NCBI RefSeq assembly: GCF_030409905.1
Contig: NZ_JAUFQT010000001.1
Span: 1,758,001-1,822,000 of the forward strand
Length of the DNA: 64,000 nt
Origin: Echinicola jeungdonensis
Lineage (GTDB): Bacteria > Bacteroidota > Bacteroidia > Cytophagales > Cyclobacteriaceae
Direction: 5' to 3'
The position numbers and the translations under genes are program-made. Positions 26,337 through 34,554 of this stretch are shown piece by piece. Within the stretch, counting starts at the first letter, position 1. The number at the start of each line of letters is the position of its first letter. The notes beneath the pieces are model-generated. The model had not been told where the DNA came from. It saw only the letters and a program-made list of their open reading frames with translations, and did no database searches.

Positions 26337-26833
26337 GTGTGCCTTGAATGGTGAATATAGGTCAAAAAGTTGACCGTTCCAACGGGTGAAAGTCCCTGAT
26401 GCGCAGGAGTCGTTACCCGAAGCAAAGCAAGTGGCAAGGTGGTTCGGAGTGATCCATGCACTGAAGTAAGCCAGACTGCGGTGACTGAACTGACGAACAG
26501 GAACCACATACCGAGGCTATGAGGTCGGATGAGGTAGCACATCATGCCAAAGTCCAAAGCCCTGAAAAGGGACAGTACCAAAATAGTAGATGTGGCAGGG
26601 TTAGGCACAAGGATATTCATCTTACCAAGGGAGATCTCTGGATGTCGGGAACATCCAAGAGAAGTCAGCCGAGGTCATAGTAGCTGAAGGAACGAGCAGG
26701 GATTGCTAAAACCATACCCCTGATGGTCTCACGGAACAGTGAAGGACTGAACATTGGATTACGTCCAAATTCGATAAGGAGCACCACAATGGAGTAGCCT
26801 TATTTTAAGCGGACAGGGTTAACAGATTAAATT

Positions 26834-27526
26834 ATGGTAGAAAAAGTACTCAACCGTAAGAACCTCTACAAAGCCTACCGACAGGTAGTGCGGAATAAGG
26901 GTTCGGCAGGGGTGGACGGTATGAAAGTCACCGAACTACTTTCCTATCTGGAAAGTAACAGGGATAGTATTGCCACATCCATTCTGAACCATACTTATGT
27001 ACCAAAACCTATCAAAGGGGTAGAAATCTCCAAGAGTAACGGAAAGACAAGATTGCTGGGGGTTCCCACAGTGTTGAAGAACGGCTTCACAAACTCAGAG
27101 AAGTCTGGATGGGATGGGTGAACAACTACCGCTTGGCAAGTATTCAGGCCAAACTTAAACAGATCGACGAGTGGCTGAGGAACCGACTTCGCTACTGCAT
27201 TTGGCATGATTGGAAGAAGCCTGAGCGAAAACGTAAAAACCTGATCAGACTGGGGATAGACCAAGATCATGCCTACGCATAGGACTGAGCGTAAAGAAAT
27301 GGTCCCTTTGGATCATTTTAGCGAAGGGCCAGGTTGAAGGGAGGGAACCAGAAAAGGGGGATGGGCAGTAGCTCAAATGCGAAGCATTCGTGAATACCAA
27401 TTAAAAACAATCCTTCATGAACAAAGTCCGATTCTGATAACCACTATCACTTTGTCACGCCTGAGAAGAAAGGGATATGAATCCATGCATTCCTATTACC
27501 TCAAATCACAACCTACAATCCAGTGA
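26834..27526 (+). pseudogene. Group II intron reverse transcriptase/maturase, deleted and frameshifted
   Basis: It starts MVEKVLNRKNLYKAYRQVV like the intact copy. After TRLLGVPTV (about residue 82) the sequence jumps, out of frame, to the maturase region: the following DNA encodes EERLHKLREVW, then GWVNNYRLASIQ and YCIWHDWKKPERKRKNLIRLGI. The palm motifs (VPQGSP, YADD) are lost. Two short insertions, one a REP-like hairpin unit, interrupt the remaining maturase part, and a second REP-like unit lies just after its stop. Confidence 0.85.
27287..27324. repeat. REP-like hairpin unit 1 inside intron copy 1
   Basis: GAGCGTAAAGAAA, then a short stem-loop (TGGTCC-CTTT-GGATCA), then TTTTAGCGA. The same frame of flanks occurs again at 27537-27573, and neither is in intron copy 2. 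It looks like a small mobile palindrome inserted in the intron. Confidence 0.55.
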
Positions 27527-27536
27527 ATTGGGGGCC

Positions 27537-27573
27537 GAGCGTAAAGAAACCTTCCGGCGGAAGGTTTTAGTGA
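27537..27573. repeat. REP-like hairpin unit 2 inside intron copy 1
   Basis: GAGCGTAAAGAAA, then the perfect palindrome CCTTCCG-G-CGGAAGG, then TTTTAGTGA. The flanks match unit 1 (27287-27324) while the hairpin sequence differs, as in REP families with conserved ends and variable stems. Confidence 0.55.
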
Positions 27574-27707
27574 GAAGCAGGGATGCGGGGGAGATGAGAA
27601 CCGTACGTACGGTGGTGTGAGAGGCGCACCGTGGGCCTATGGCTCACGGCCGTCTACTCGATTAGCGGCAGGCTTAATTTAGTTTCGATCTAATAGCCAT
27701 ATTTAAT

Positions 27708-28649
27708 TTAATTATCGTTTAGAAATTTTACGACGAGCTTATTGAATTCAGATGGGTTTTCTCCCTGTAAGCCGTGCGAAGCATTTGGCAACAATCTCAG
27801 CTCACTGTTCGGTAGGACTAGATTCAACGAATCGCTCGCCGTCGCCAAATAAGCAGGGGAATTTTGCCCTTTTATGAGTAGGACTGGTGCTTTTATTTGA
27901 CTAAGTTCCTCATGTGAAATGGAAGCTAAATCTTGGGTTTCCGCAATGCATATTCCTTCTACCAAATTTTGTAACCAACCGTCCCGAACAGCTTGTGGTA
28001 CGACATCGTAGACTTCATCCGACCCTAATACGGTTATTAGAAATTGACGCACGGCCTCTTCATGTTTTCCTCTTTTATAAAGACTGACTGCAACATCGAA
28101 GTTAGTACGAAAATCATTTATAAGAGAATCCCCTTTAACTGTACCTGAGAGCATGGTTTCCACTCCAGGTTCTCCAAGAACAAGGGATTTTACCTTAGAG
28201 GGGTGGTCAATAGTCGTTCGCAACGCAATCATGGCCCCGTAGGAATGACCAATTAAATGTGCAGAGGAAATTTTCATTTCTTCCATAAAACCAACAATAT
28301 CTTTTGCATGAAGTGCCACTGTACAATCAAATGAAACATCAGGGCCTGGTTGTTGGTTTGGCCAAGCATAGCGACGACTTATAGCAATTGCCCTATGGTT
28401 TAGTGCCAAGGTATCCATTTGTAAGGCCCAAGCATTGTAATCGCCGATTGCCCCATGAATCAAGATGATGGGTTCTCCATTGCCTTTTTCGATATAATGT
28501 ATAGTTTCACCGCGAACGTTGACCGATTTCGGCCGGTCGACCGCCAAGGTTTCGGTCTGGGATTTTTCTTGTAAGGTGGGATTTTGGGTTTTGCAACCTA
28601 AAAAACCTATCAAAAGCAGGAGTAACGTAGTGAATTTCAATGCTTTCAT
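27708..28649 (-). CDS. Alpha/beta-hydrolase lipoprotein (cassette gene)
   Basis: A 313-residue lipoprotein (lipobox GFLGC near residue 19). The alpha/beta-hydrolase fold shows the oxyanion segment ILIHGAIGDYNAW, the nucleophile elbow LIGHSYGAM (serine near residue 136) and the catalytic histidine in NASHGLQGE. The third residue of the triad is not certain (KGQNSP region). The substrate is unknown; hydrolysis of a small ester or similar compound is inferred. It is preceded by attC-like site C and followed by site B, thus one cassette. Its codons and base composition are not strikingly different from the chromosome. Confidence 0.82.
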   Translation of the reverse strand: MKALKFTTLLLLLIGFLGCKTQNPTLQEKSQTETLAVDRPKSVNVRGETIHYIEKGNGEPIILIHGAIGDYNAWALQMDTLALNHRAIAISRRYAWPNQQPGPDVSFDCTVALHAKDIVGFMEEMKISSAHLIGHSYGAMIALRTTIDHPSKVKSLVLGEPGVETMLSGTVKGDSLINDFRTNFDVAVSLYKRGKHEEAVRQFLITVLGSDEVYDVVPQAVRDGWLQNLVEGICIAETQDLASISHEELSQIKAPVLLIKGQNSPAYLATASDSLNLVLPNSELRLLPNASHGLQGENPSEFNKLVVKFLNDN

Positions 28650-28715
28650 AATTTTGTTTATTAAAACTTAGAATTCAAGTTCTGATAATATCTTCTAAGT
28701 TCGTTCAAGTATCTT

Positions 28716-28843
28716 GCCGCTAACGTTTGATGGTATGGTGTCGTGCGGAAATACAAGGCGATTTCTTATCAGTATACACCGACTTTTTTACGAGCCACAA
28801 ACTCTCGAAAACCCCTGAAACCCGCATGCACTATACACTATGT
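28716..28843 (-). repeat. attC-like recombination site C (interrupted by group II intron)
   Basis: Read on the minus strand it opens with CTACCGCCA (30702-30710), 3 nt after the stop of the 454-residue gene. It is split by intron copy 2, resumes ACATAGTGTATAGTGCATGCGG at 28843, and closes with CCGCACGACACCATACC and GTTAGCGGC (28716-28724). Without the intron it is about 137 bp. Inner arms pair imperfectly. Its opening box TACCGCCAAC is the exact reverse complement of GTTGGCGGTA lying just before the 454-residue gene (32084-32093). Confidence 0.75.
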
Positions 28844-30701
28844 GTGTGCCTTGAATGGTGAATATAGGTCAAAAAGTTGACCGTTCCAACGGGTGAAAGT
28901 CCCTGATGCGCGGGAGTCGTTACCCGAAGCAAAGCAAGTGGCAAGGTGGTTCGGAGTGATCCATGCACTGAAGTAAGCCAGACTGCGGTGACTGAACTGA
29001 CGAACAGGAACCACATACCGAGGCTATGAGGTCGGATGAGGTAGCACATCATGCCAAAGTCCAAAGCCCTGAAAAGGGACAGTACCAAAATAGTAGATGT
29101 GGCAGGGTTAGGCACAAGGATATTCATCTTACCAAGGGAGATCTCTGGATGTCGGGAACATCCAAGAGAAGTCAGCCGAGGTCATAGTAGCTGAAGGAAC
29201 GAGCAGGGATTGCTAAAACCATACCCCTGATGGTCTCACGGAACAGTGAAGGACTGAACATTGGATTACGTCCAAATTCGATAAGGAGCACCACAATGGA
29301 GTAGCCTTATTTTAAGCGGACAGGGTTAACAGATTAAATTATGGTTGAAAAAGTACTCAACCGTAAGAATCTCTACAAAGCCTACCGACAGGTAGTGCGG
29401 AATAAGGGTTCGGCAGGGGTGGACGGTATGAAAGTCACCGAACTACTTTCCTATCTGGAAAGTAACAGGGATAGTATTGCCACATCCATTCTGAACCATA
29501 CTTATGTACCAAAACCTATCAAAGGGGTTGAAATTCCCAAGAGTAACGGAAAGAAAAAATTACTGGGGGTTCCCACAGTGGTGGACAGATGGCTCCAACA
29601 AGCGGTAAGCCAAGTGCTGATGACTAAGTATGAACTTAGTTTCGAGGAATACAGCTATGGCTTCCGACCTGAAAAGAATATCCACAAGGCGGTTTCACAA
29701 GCCCTGAAAAACATCAACGATGGCTATCAGGACATTGTGGACATCGATCTTAAGGGATTCTTTGACGAGGTTGACCACTCGATCCTACTACAGTTCATTT
29801 ACCAGCGGGTAAAATGCCCAACCACCCTGCGGCTTATCCGAAAATGGCTGCGTGCACCCATCCAAATCAACGGAAAACTGCACAGGCGTCGAAAAGGCGT
29901 GCCACAGGGCTCCCCGATAAGTCCGCTTCTTTCCAACATCCTTCTGGATGTGCTGGACAAGGAACTGGACAGGAGAAACCTGAAATATGTGCGTTATGCG
30001 GATGATTTCAGCATCTATGCCAAGTCAAAGAAGGAAGCCAGAAAAGTGGGCAACGAGATTTACTTCTTTTTGAGAAACAAGCTCAGGTTGCCCATCAACA
30101 GGGAGAAAAGTGGCATCCGGAGACCGTCCAACTTCGAACTGCTGGGACATGCATTCGTCCCGACATACAAGAAAGGAGTCAAAGGAAAATACCAGTTGGT
30201 AGTGAAAAAGAACAGTTGGGAATCACTCAAGCGAAAGCTCAAGCAGATCACCAAGAAAACCAGACCGTATAGTTTAGAGGAACGGTTGAAAAAGCTGGCA
30301 GAGGTCTGGCGGGGATGGGTAAACAATTACCGCCTGGCCAGTATCCAAGTCAAGCTAAAAGCCATCGATGAATGGCTAAGAAACCGCCTTCGATACTGTA
30401 TCTGGCACGACTGGAAGAAGCCCGAGCGGAAACGTAAAAATCTGATCAGATTGGGAGTTGATCAAGACCATGCCTACGCATGGAGTAGAACCAGAAAAGG
30501 AGGATGGGCAGTAGCTCAGAGTCCGATCCTGATTACTACTATCACCTTGTCACGCTTGAGAAGAAAAGGTTATGAATCGATGCTTTCTTACTATCTCAAA
30601 ACGCAACCTACAATCCAGTGAACCGCCGTATACGAGACCCGTACGTATGGTGGTGTGAGAGCCTCAACCTGAGCCGATTGGCTCAGGTCGGGCTACTCGA
30701 T
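28844..30701 (+). mobile_element. Group II intron copy 2, full length, IIC-attC-like
   Basis: A 1.86-kb intron from GTGTGCC (28844) to CTACTCGAT (30701). It encodes a maturase and ends with a domain V-like region (CCCGTACG..) and a domain VI-like hairpin (CCTGAGCC-GATT-GGCTCAGG). Exons join as TATGT + TGGCGG, restoring the attC GTT triplet. Insertion after TGT, in an attC-type palindrome and opposite to cassette genes, together with a maturase lacking an endonuclease domain, fits the known class IIC-attC introns. RNA class assignment needs folding. Confidence 0.85.
29341..30621 (+). CDS. ltrA: Group II intron reverse transcriptase/maturase
   Basis: A 426-residue intron-encoded protein. Reverse transcriptase blocks: RT1-2 (KGSAGVDGMKV, KLLGVPTVVDRWLQQAV), RT3 (SYGFRPEKNIHKAV, DIVDIDLKGFFDEVDH), RT4 (KGVPQGSPISPLLSNILLD), catalytic YADD in VRYADDFSIY, then the maturase X domain (RGWVNNYRLASIQ) and a basic tail. 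No HNH endonuclease domain follows (it ends at about residue 426), as in IIC-type introns that use stem-loops or replication forks for insertion. It starts 500 bp into the intron. Confidence 0.95.
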   Translation: MVEKVLNRKNLYKAYRQVVRNKGSAGVDGMKVTELLSYLESNRDSIATSILNHTYVPKPIKGVEIPKSNGKKKLLGVPTVVDRWLQQAVSQVLMTKYELSFEEYSYGFRPEKNIHKAVSQALKNINDGYQDIVDIDLKGFFDEVDHSILLQFIYQRVKCPTTLRLIRKWLRAPIQINGKLHRRRKGVPQGSPISPLLSNILLDVLDKELDRRNLKYVRYADDFSIYAKSKKEARKVGNEIYFFLRNKLRLPINREKSGIRRPSNFELLGHAFVPTYKKGVKGKYQLVVKKNSWESLKRKLKQITKKTRPYSLEERLKKLAEVWRGWVNNYRLASIQVKLKAIDEWLRNRLRYCIWHDWKKPERKRKNLIRLGVDQDHAYAWSRTRKGGWAVAQSPILITTITLSRLRRKGYESMLSYYLKTQPTIQ

Positions 30702-30713
30702 TGGCGGTAGTTT

Positions 30714-32078
30714 TTATAATTTTTCCGGTTCAGTTGATAATAGTGATAAAGCCATATTACTTGGCAAAATGTTGTCATATAAAATTTTAGAAATTATTCC
30801 ACCTGACATTATAGCTTCTCCACCTAAATTTGGTAATGTCATTGAAATTGCTCTATTATTTACTACTACCATTCCTTTTCTAACTTCTTTTTGTTTTGCT
30901 TTTGCTGTTTCTTTTTTAGTCAACCATCTTGTTTTAATTCCTAAAATATTAAAGAACTCAATTAGATTGTCCAAATTAAGCCCCATAATGATTTTTATTT
31001 TACCTGTTAAAACGTCTACTATAAAGTCGGGCGGGAAAGGTTTTGCAAAAATTGGTTGAGATAAATTATTTGTGATTGAAAGCCAATCAATGATAATAAA
31101 GTTTTCTGTTTCCTTTTTTAGAATTTCTTCAATAGCGAAGCCTGCCATTGCAATTCCTTTGTCTCTATACATACCAATGTGAAGACAATTTTCAACTACT
31201 GTATAAGCCCAAATTTTTGTTTCGAGAATATTATTAAGTTTCATAAACTCTTCTTGATATCCCTCTGTTTTAATTGTTGGTGTAGAAATCTTAATTGGTG
31301 TTTCCGAAACAGGGTCAATTCCAGCATCTGTATTCATTACTTCAGTAGCTCTTTCTGCTCGCAATATTTGACGTTGCATTCTCTTTGCTTGTTTCGCAGC
31401 TTTTTCGTCAAATTTATTATTTATTAAGTCTTCCGTTACAGCAGTATCATTTTGCTTTAATTCATCGAAAAAGTCTTTGATTTGGTCATTGACTTTTCCT
31501 TCCTTTAATTCCATGATGCCAACCAAGTTTTTATTCTTGATAAGAACATCTCCTATTTGTACAAAACTTGTCAAATCAGAAATTAATGCAAAATCTAAAG
31601 GTGATTTATTTATTTCGTCAACTACCTTTTTAGCGTGCTCAATATTTGAAGAATCAAGAAATTTCGAAGAATTCTCGCCAATATGAAACCTTCTCGCTAT
31701 GTGAATCTCTCCGCTAATAAGTTGCCAAGCAATTCCGTCTGCGATATGTGAAAAAGTTGACAACCTTTGTTCCAAGACCTCAATCTCAATCGAAATATTT
31801 TCTGTTTTTTCAGTTTCTCGTTTCCGCCTTGTCTCTTTTAGTTCTTCTTTTTTTTGTCTTAAAAGTTCTTGATTTACTAAAACTTCTTGTACAAGTAAAT
31901 TTTGTGATTTTTTAAATCCTTCGTGAACTTTTTCTATAAATTTCTCTTGAATATTTTCGTCCCAATCTTTCGGGTGAGTTCCAATTAGCTTCTTAAAATC
32001 CGCAGAGTTAACAGCATTTGCGAAAGCTAAATCAGCAATTTCTTTAACTTTAATTCTATGTTCTTCTGTGGTTTTCAT
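30714..32078 (-). CDS. Unknown protein with coiled coil and nuclease-like motif (cassette gene)
   Basis: A 454-residue AT-rich gene starting at ATG 32078 (MKTTEEHRIKVKEIADL). Residues 50-110 are charged and helical (LRQKKEELKETRRKRETEK), probably a coiled coil. Around residue 175-200, IGDVLIKNKNLVGIMELKEGKVND has a D-(x)n-E-x-K arrangement like a PD-(D/E)XK nuclease core. This is a weak match, without the other elements traced. The C-terminal half is soluble and unrecognised. The start lies 5 nt from the boundary box GTTGGCGGTA, and an attC-like site follows the stop, so it is the first visible cassette. Confidence 0.7.
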   Translation of the reverse strand: MKTTEEHRIKVKEIADLAFANAVNSADFKKLIGTHPKDWDENIQEKFIEKVHEGFKKSQNLLVQEVLVNQELLRQKKEELKETRRKRETEKTENISIEIEVLEQRLSTFSHIADGIAWQLISGEIHIARRFHIGENSSKFLDSSNIEHAKKVVDEINKSPLDFALISDLTSFVQIGDVLIKNKNLVGIMELKEGKVNDQIKDFFDELKQNDTAVTEDLINNKFDEKAAKQAKRMQRQILRAERATEVMNTDAGIDPVSETPIKISTPTIKTEGYQEEFMKLNNILETKIWAYTVVENCLHIGMYRDKGIAMAGFAIEEILKKETENFIIIDWLSITNNLSQPIFAKPFPPDFIVDVLTGKIKIIMGLNLDNLIEFFNILGIKTRWLTKKETAKAKQKEVRKGMVVVNNRAISMTLPNLGGEAIMSGGIISKILYDNILPSNMALSLLSTEPEKL

Positions 32079-32083
32079 CAAAT

Positions 32084-32093
32084 TACCGCCAAC
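32084..32093 (-). repeat. Cassette boundary box at the right end of the array
   Basis: GTTGGCGGTA on the minus strand, 5 nt before the start of the 454-residue gene. It is the exact reverse complement of the opening box of site C. No complementary inner arm was found to the right, so this may be the junction with an attI-like or degenerate site. A perfect hairpin GTAAACC-AAA-GGTTTAC follows close by on the right. Confidence 0.6.
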
Positions 32094-32509
32094 TTGTTTA
32101 TCTGTAAACCAAAGGTTTACAAACCCATCTGCTTATTGTTTGTTGGGTTTGAATACCTAGAGCTATTTTTATCCTCTACCACCATAAAATCTCTACATTC
32201 CTTCCCAAAAAATGCCTTTAACCAAAAAATGGTTTTTTAAAAAGCACTTCACCCTGCGGTATGGTGGAAAAAACTAGTTCATAATAACATTTTTAGTATC
32301 AAGTAGCAAGATTTTAGGATCATGATTGACACAGTACAAGGTACAAACCTCCTTCGCACCTTTACGTGCAAAATGCTTTTCGACCTCTAATAGGAGATGG
32401 CTGCGGTCGGCCTTGGGACCTCCCTCGCCATGACGTTAAGTTGATAAGGCATTGGTTTTTTATAAGACAAAAACTCTTAGCGCACTTGGCGGCTTTGCGC
32501 GAAACCTAT
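32094..32509. other. Intergenic region between cassette array and MFS gene
   Basis: No gene, and no integrase. A 17-bp hairpin (GTAAACC AAA GGTTTAC) starts near 32111. The rest is AT-rich. Near 32480-32505 it carries a CTTAGCGCACTTGGCGGC stretch of the kind often repeated between Bacteroidota genes. Confidence 0.5.
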
Positions 32510-33679
32510 TCAGTCATTCTTGCTATATAAGGCAATCAAGCCCAAACCAGGCCCCAAGGCCAAAACCAAATACAGGTAATGTGGATTTAAGGAGTGTTGC
32601 AGCAAGTTGATCAACTGGATACTGATAATGGTGATGGCAAAGCCAATGGAATTGACGATGGTCAGGGCAGTGCCTTTGATGGAACTGGAGGCATTTTGGG
32701 CCACCAAGGTGGAAAATAGGGGAGAGTCCGCAACGACCATCATGCCCCAAAAAAGCAAAAAGAGGATGAGTGCCAAGGGGGAATGGACCTTAAACATCAA
32801 TGGGGATAAAAGACAGCATAATCCTGATAAACCCAGGGCGGTGGAGGCCACTTTCTTGGTACCTAGGCTTTGGGAAAGATAGCCGCTGATCACACAGGCC
32901 AAGCCTCCAATTCCGATAATGGAAAAGGACAATAGGGAAATTTTAAATTGGGCATCTGGATGGGAGGAAGAGTAGGTCCTTAGGATCACCGGAATAAAAG
33001 CCCAAAAGGAAAATAATTCCCACATATGCCCAAAATAACCAAAAGCTGCTGATCGGAATTGGTCCTTACTAAATACCTGGAAGAAGGCGGTCAGGTCCAG
33101 GGTTGGGGAGGGTTTTCTGTAAGGGCCATCGGGCACGATAAGGACCATTAAAAGCCCCCCAGCCAAAGAAAGTAAACTGGTCAAAATCAGGACCCATTCC
33201 CAGGGAATACTGCCGGAAAACCCCGCCAAGAAATGGGGAAAAGCCGTTCCCAAAACCAATGCCCCGACCAACAATCCCAAAGAGCTGCCCAATGTTTTAT
33301 TGAAATAATCGGCAGCAATTTTCATCCCCACAGGATAGATTCCCGCCAAAAAGAATCCTGTCAAAAAGCGGATGGCCAGCAAACTGAACATGGTATTTCC
33401 TTCCCACAGGGTGCCCAAATTAATAGTTGCTCCTAAGAGTGCGCTGATAAAAAATACCCTGGAAGGCCTAAATCGGTCTGCAATGGTCAGTAAAGCAAAA
33501 ATCAATGTGCCGGTAATAAAACCCAACTGAACCGCCGAAGTCAAATGTGCCAGTGCTCCAGTTCCTAATTGGAAATAATCCACCAAATAGGGCATTACCC
33601 CATTCCCTGCAAACCATAAGCTGGTGCAGCAAAATTGGGAAATGACGATGATGGGCAGGACATATTTTTTTGAGGGCAT
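32510..33679 (-). CDS. MFS transporter
   Basis: A 389-residue membrane protein with about 12 hydrophobic segments, starting MPSKKYVLPIIVISQF. MFS features: the FCCTSLWFAGNGVMPYL first helix, ADRFRPSRVFFISALLGA (the loop 2-3 motif) and the duplicated six-helix layout with a central loop at VPDGPYRKPSPTLD. The substrate is unknown; multidrug or small-metabolite export is possible. The longer frame to 33736 begins inside the preceding gene. The chosen start follows that gene's stop by 1 bp (TAAGATG), indicating coupling. Confidence 0.85.
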   Translation of the reverse strand: MPSKKYVLPIIVISQFCCTSLWFAGNGVMPYLVDYFQLGTGALAHLTSAVQLGFITGTLIFALLTIADRFRPSRVFFISALLGATINLGTLWEGNTMFSLLAIRFLTGFFLAGIYPVGMKIAADYFNKTLGSSLGLLVGALVLGTAFPHFLAGFSGSIPWEWVLILTSLLSLAGGLLMVLIVPDGPYRKPSPTLDLTAFFQVFSKDQFRSAAFGYFGHMWELFSFWAFIPVILRTYSSSHPDAQFKISLLSFSIIGIGGLACVISGYLSQSLGTKKVASTALGLSGLCCLLSPLMFKVHSPLALILFLLFWGMMVVADSPLFSTLVAQNASSSIKGTALTIVNSIGFAITIISIQLINLLQHSLNPHYLYLVLALGPGLGLIALYSKND

Positions 33680-33680
33680 C

Positions 33681-34085
33681 TTAAGGATTTTCAAAAGTAT
33701 AACACCAGGCTTCCCCTTCAAGGACAAGGGTGCCATCCTGGCGGGTGATTTTTACGGCCAATTGGGTAACGGGTTTGGACGGGTGGAGGCTTTTGATTTC
33801 CGCTTCTGCGGTAATGGTATCTCCAATAAAAACCGGGGCGGTAAATTTCCAGTTTTGGCTTAGGAATACTGTGCCTGGACCGGGCATATCCATGGCCACC
33901 AAAGCATGCAATAATCCAGTGGTTAGGCCTCCCTGGGCTACCAATTTTTTGAATTTGGTTTTTCCAGCAAAATCAGGATCAAAATGTAAGGGATTTTGGT
34001 CACCGCTGATTTCCGCATATTTCCGGACATGATCGGGAGTGATGGTTAAGCTTCGGGATGTTTTCTGGCCGACATATAACTCCAT
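33681..34085 (-). CDS. MaoC-like (R)-specific enoyl hydratase-type hotdog protein
   Basis: A 134-residue protein starting MELYVGQKTSRSLTIT (ATG 34085; the upstream extension begins with TTG). The hotdog fold shows the hydratase-2 motif YAEISGDQNPLHFDPDFAGKTKF with the catalytic aspartate and histidine, followed by LVAQGGLTTGLLHAL and FTAPVFIGDTITAEAEI. MaoC-like proteins hydrate trans-2-enoyl-CoA. The substrate here is not known. Directly coupled to the MFS gene. Confidence 0.87.
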   Translation of the reverse strand: MELYVGQKTSRSLTITPDHVRKYAEISGDQNPLHFDPDFAGKTKFKKLVAQGGLTTGLLHALVAMDMPGPGTVFLSQNWKFTAPVFIGDTITAEAEIKSLHPSKPVTQLAVKITRQDGTLVLEGEAWCYTFENP

Positions 34086-34095
34086 AATCCGGTTT

Positions 34096-34446
34096 TTAAT
34101 TTTTAGAGCGTTTTTTACTGGATTTTGCAATCGGGTTATAATTGAGGCATTTTTCCAACCAATAGGTTAATTGCTTATCCGTAACAATAGCTTGCCCCTC
34201 CACGAACACAAATCCATTCATGGGTTTGCCCGTAAAATTCATTTCTGTGCAACCTGGTTGTGCAAGGCAATCTTCATATTGGTCGGGGCCTACTCTGGCC
34301 ATGATACGGTCTTCATGGACACCGATACACATTTTGTCGTTGACCATAAAGCAAAGCCCGCCCATCATTTTCTTTGCTTCAAAAACTTGGTTGGCCTGGG
34401 ACAAGGCCCTGCTGATGCGGTCTGCGATGTAGGTATTGTAAGCCAT
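34096..34446 (-). CDS. TfoX/Sxy N-terminal domain protein
   Basis: A 116-residue protein starting MAYNTYIADRISRAL. The TfoX N-terminal fold is seen in EAKKMMGGLCFMVNDKMCIGVHEDRIMARVGPDQYEDCL and the end QLTYWLEKCLNYN, with a basic tail. Stand-alone proteins of this type are common. In gamma-proteobacteria TfoX controls competence, but that role cannot be transferred here. It ends 10 bp before the MaoC-like gene, so the three genes TfoX-MaoC-MFS are probably one operon. Confidence 0.85.
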   Translation of the reverse strand: MAYNTYIADRISRALSQANQVFEAKKMMGGLCFMVNDKMCIGVHEDRIMARVGPDQYEDCLAQPGCTEMNFTGKPMNGFVFVEGQAIVTDKQLTYWLEKCLNYNPIAKSSKKRSKN

Positions 34447-34554
34447 AATTTGAGGTGAAAACCTAACCATAATTTACCTTAAAAATACCCATAAGGCAAT
34501 ACAAAGTTGAAAAACGGAGGTGATTAGGAGAGGGGATAGCTTTTTTTGATAAAG

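Larger units (their letters stand above)
26337..27662 (+). mobile_element. Group II intron copy 1, internally deleted
   Basis: The 5' end is GTGTGCC at 26337. The 3' end is CTACTCGAT at 27662, after domain V/VI-like hairpins (DVI: CCGTGGGCC-TAT-GGCTCACGG). The first 730 bp are almost identical to copy 2. The central 700 bp of the reverse transcriptase gene are missing, and the remaining 3' part is visibly more diverged from copy 2. It is inserted within the GTT triplet of attC-like site B and opposite to the cassette genes. Without a working maturase it could splice only if copy 2 acts in trans. Confidence 0.85.

Noticed and set aside
26279..26620. Open frames on the minus strand in the 5' part of both introns
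   Set aside because: The same frame occurs in both intron copies opposite to the conserved ribozyme region, so it reflects structured RNA, not coding.
32084..32260. A fourth complete attC-like site right of the 454-residue gene
   Set aside because: Only the closing box GTTGGCGGTA is found. No complementary arm lies in the next 180 bp, so only a boundary box is claimed.
24159..32509. Search for an integron integrase (tyrosine recombinase) next to the array
   Set aside because: No open frame with recombinase motifs is present in or beside the array. The right neighbour is an MFS gene and the left neighbour is the IS21 element.
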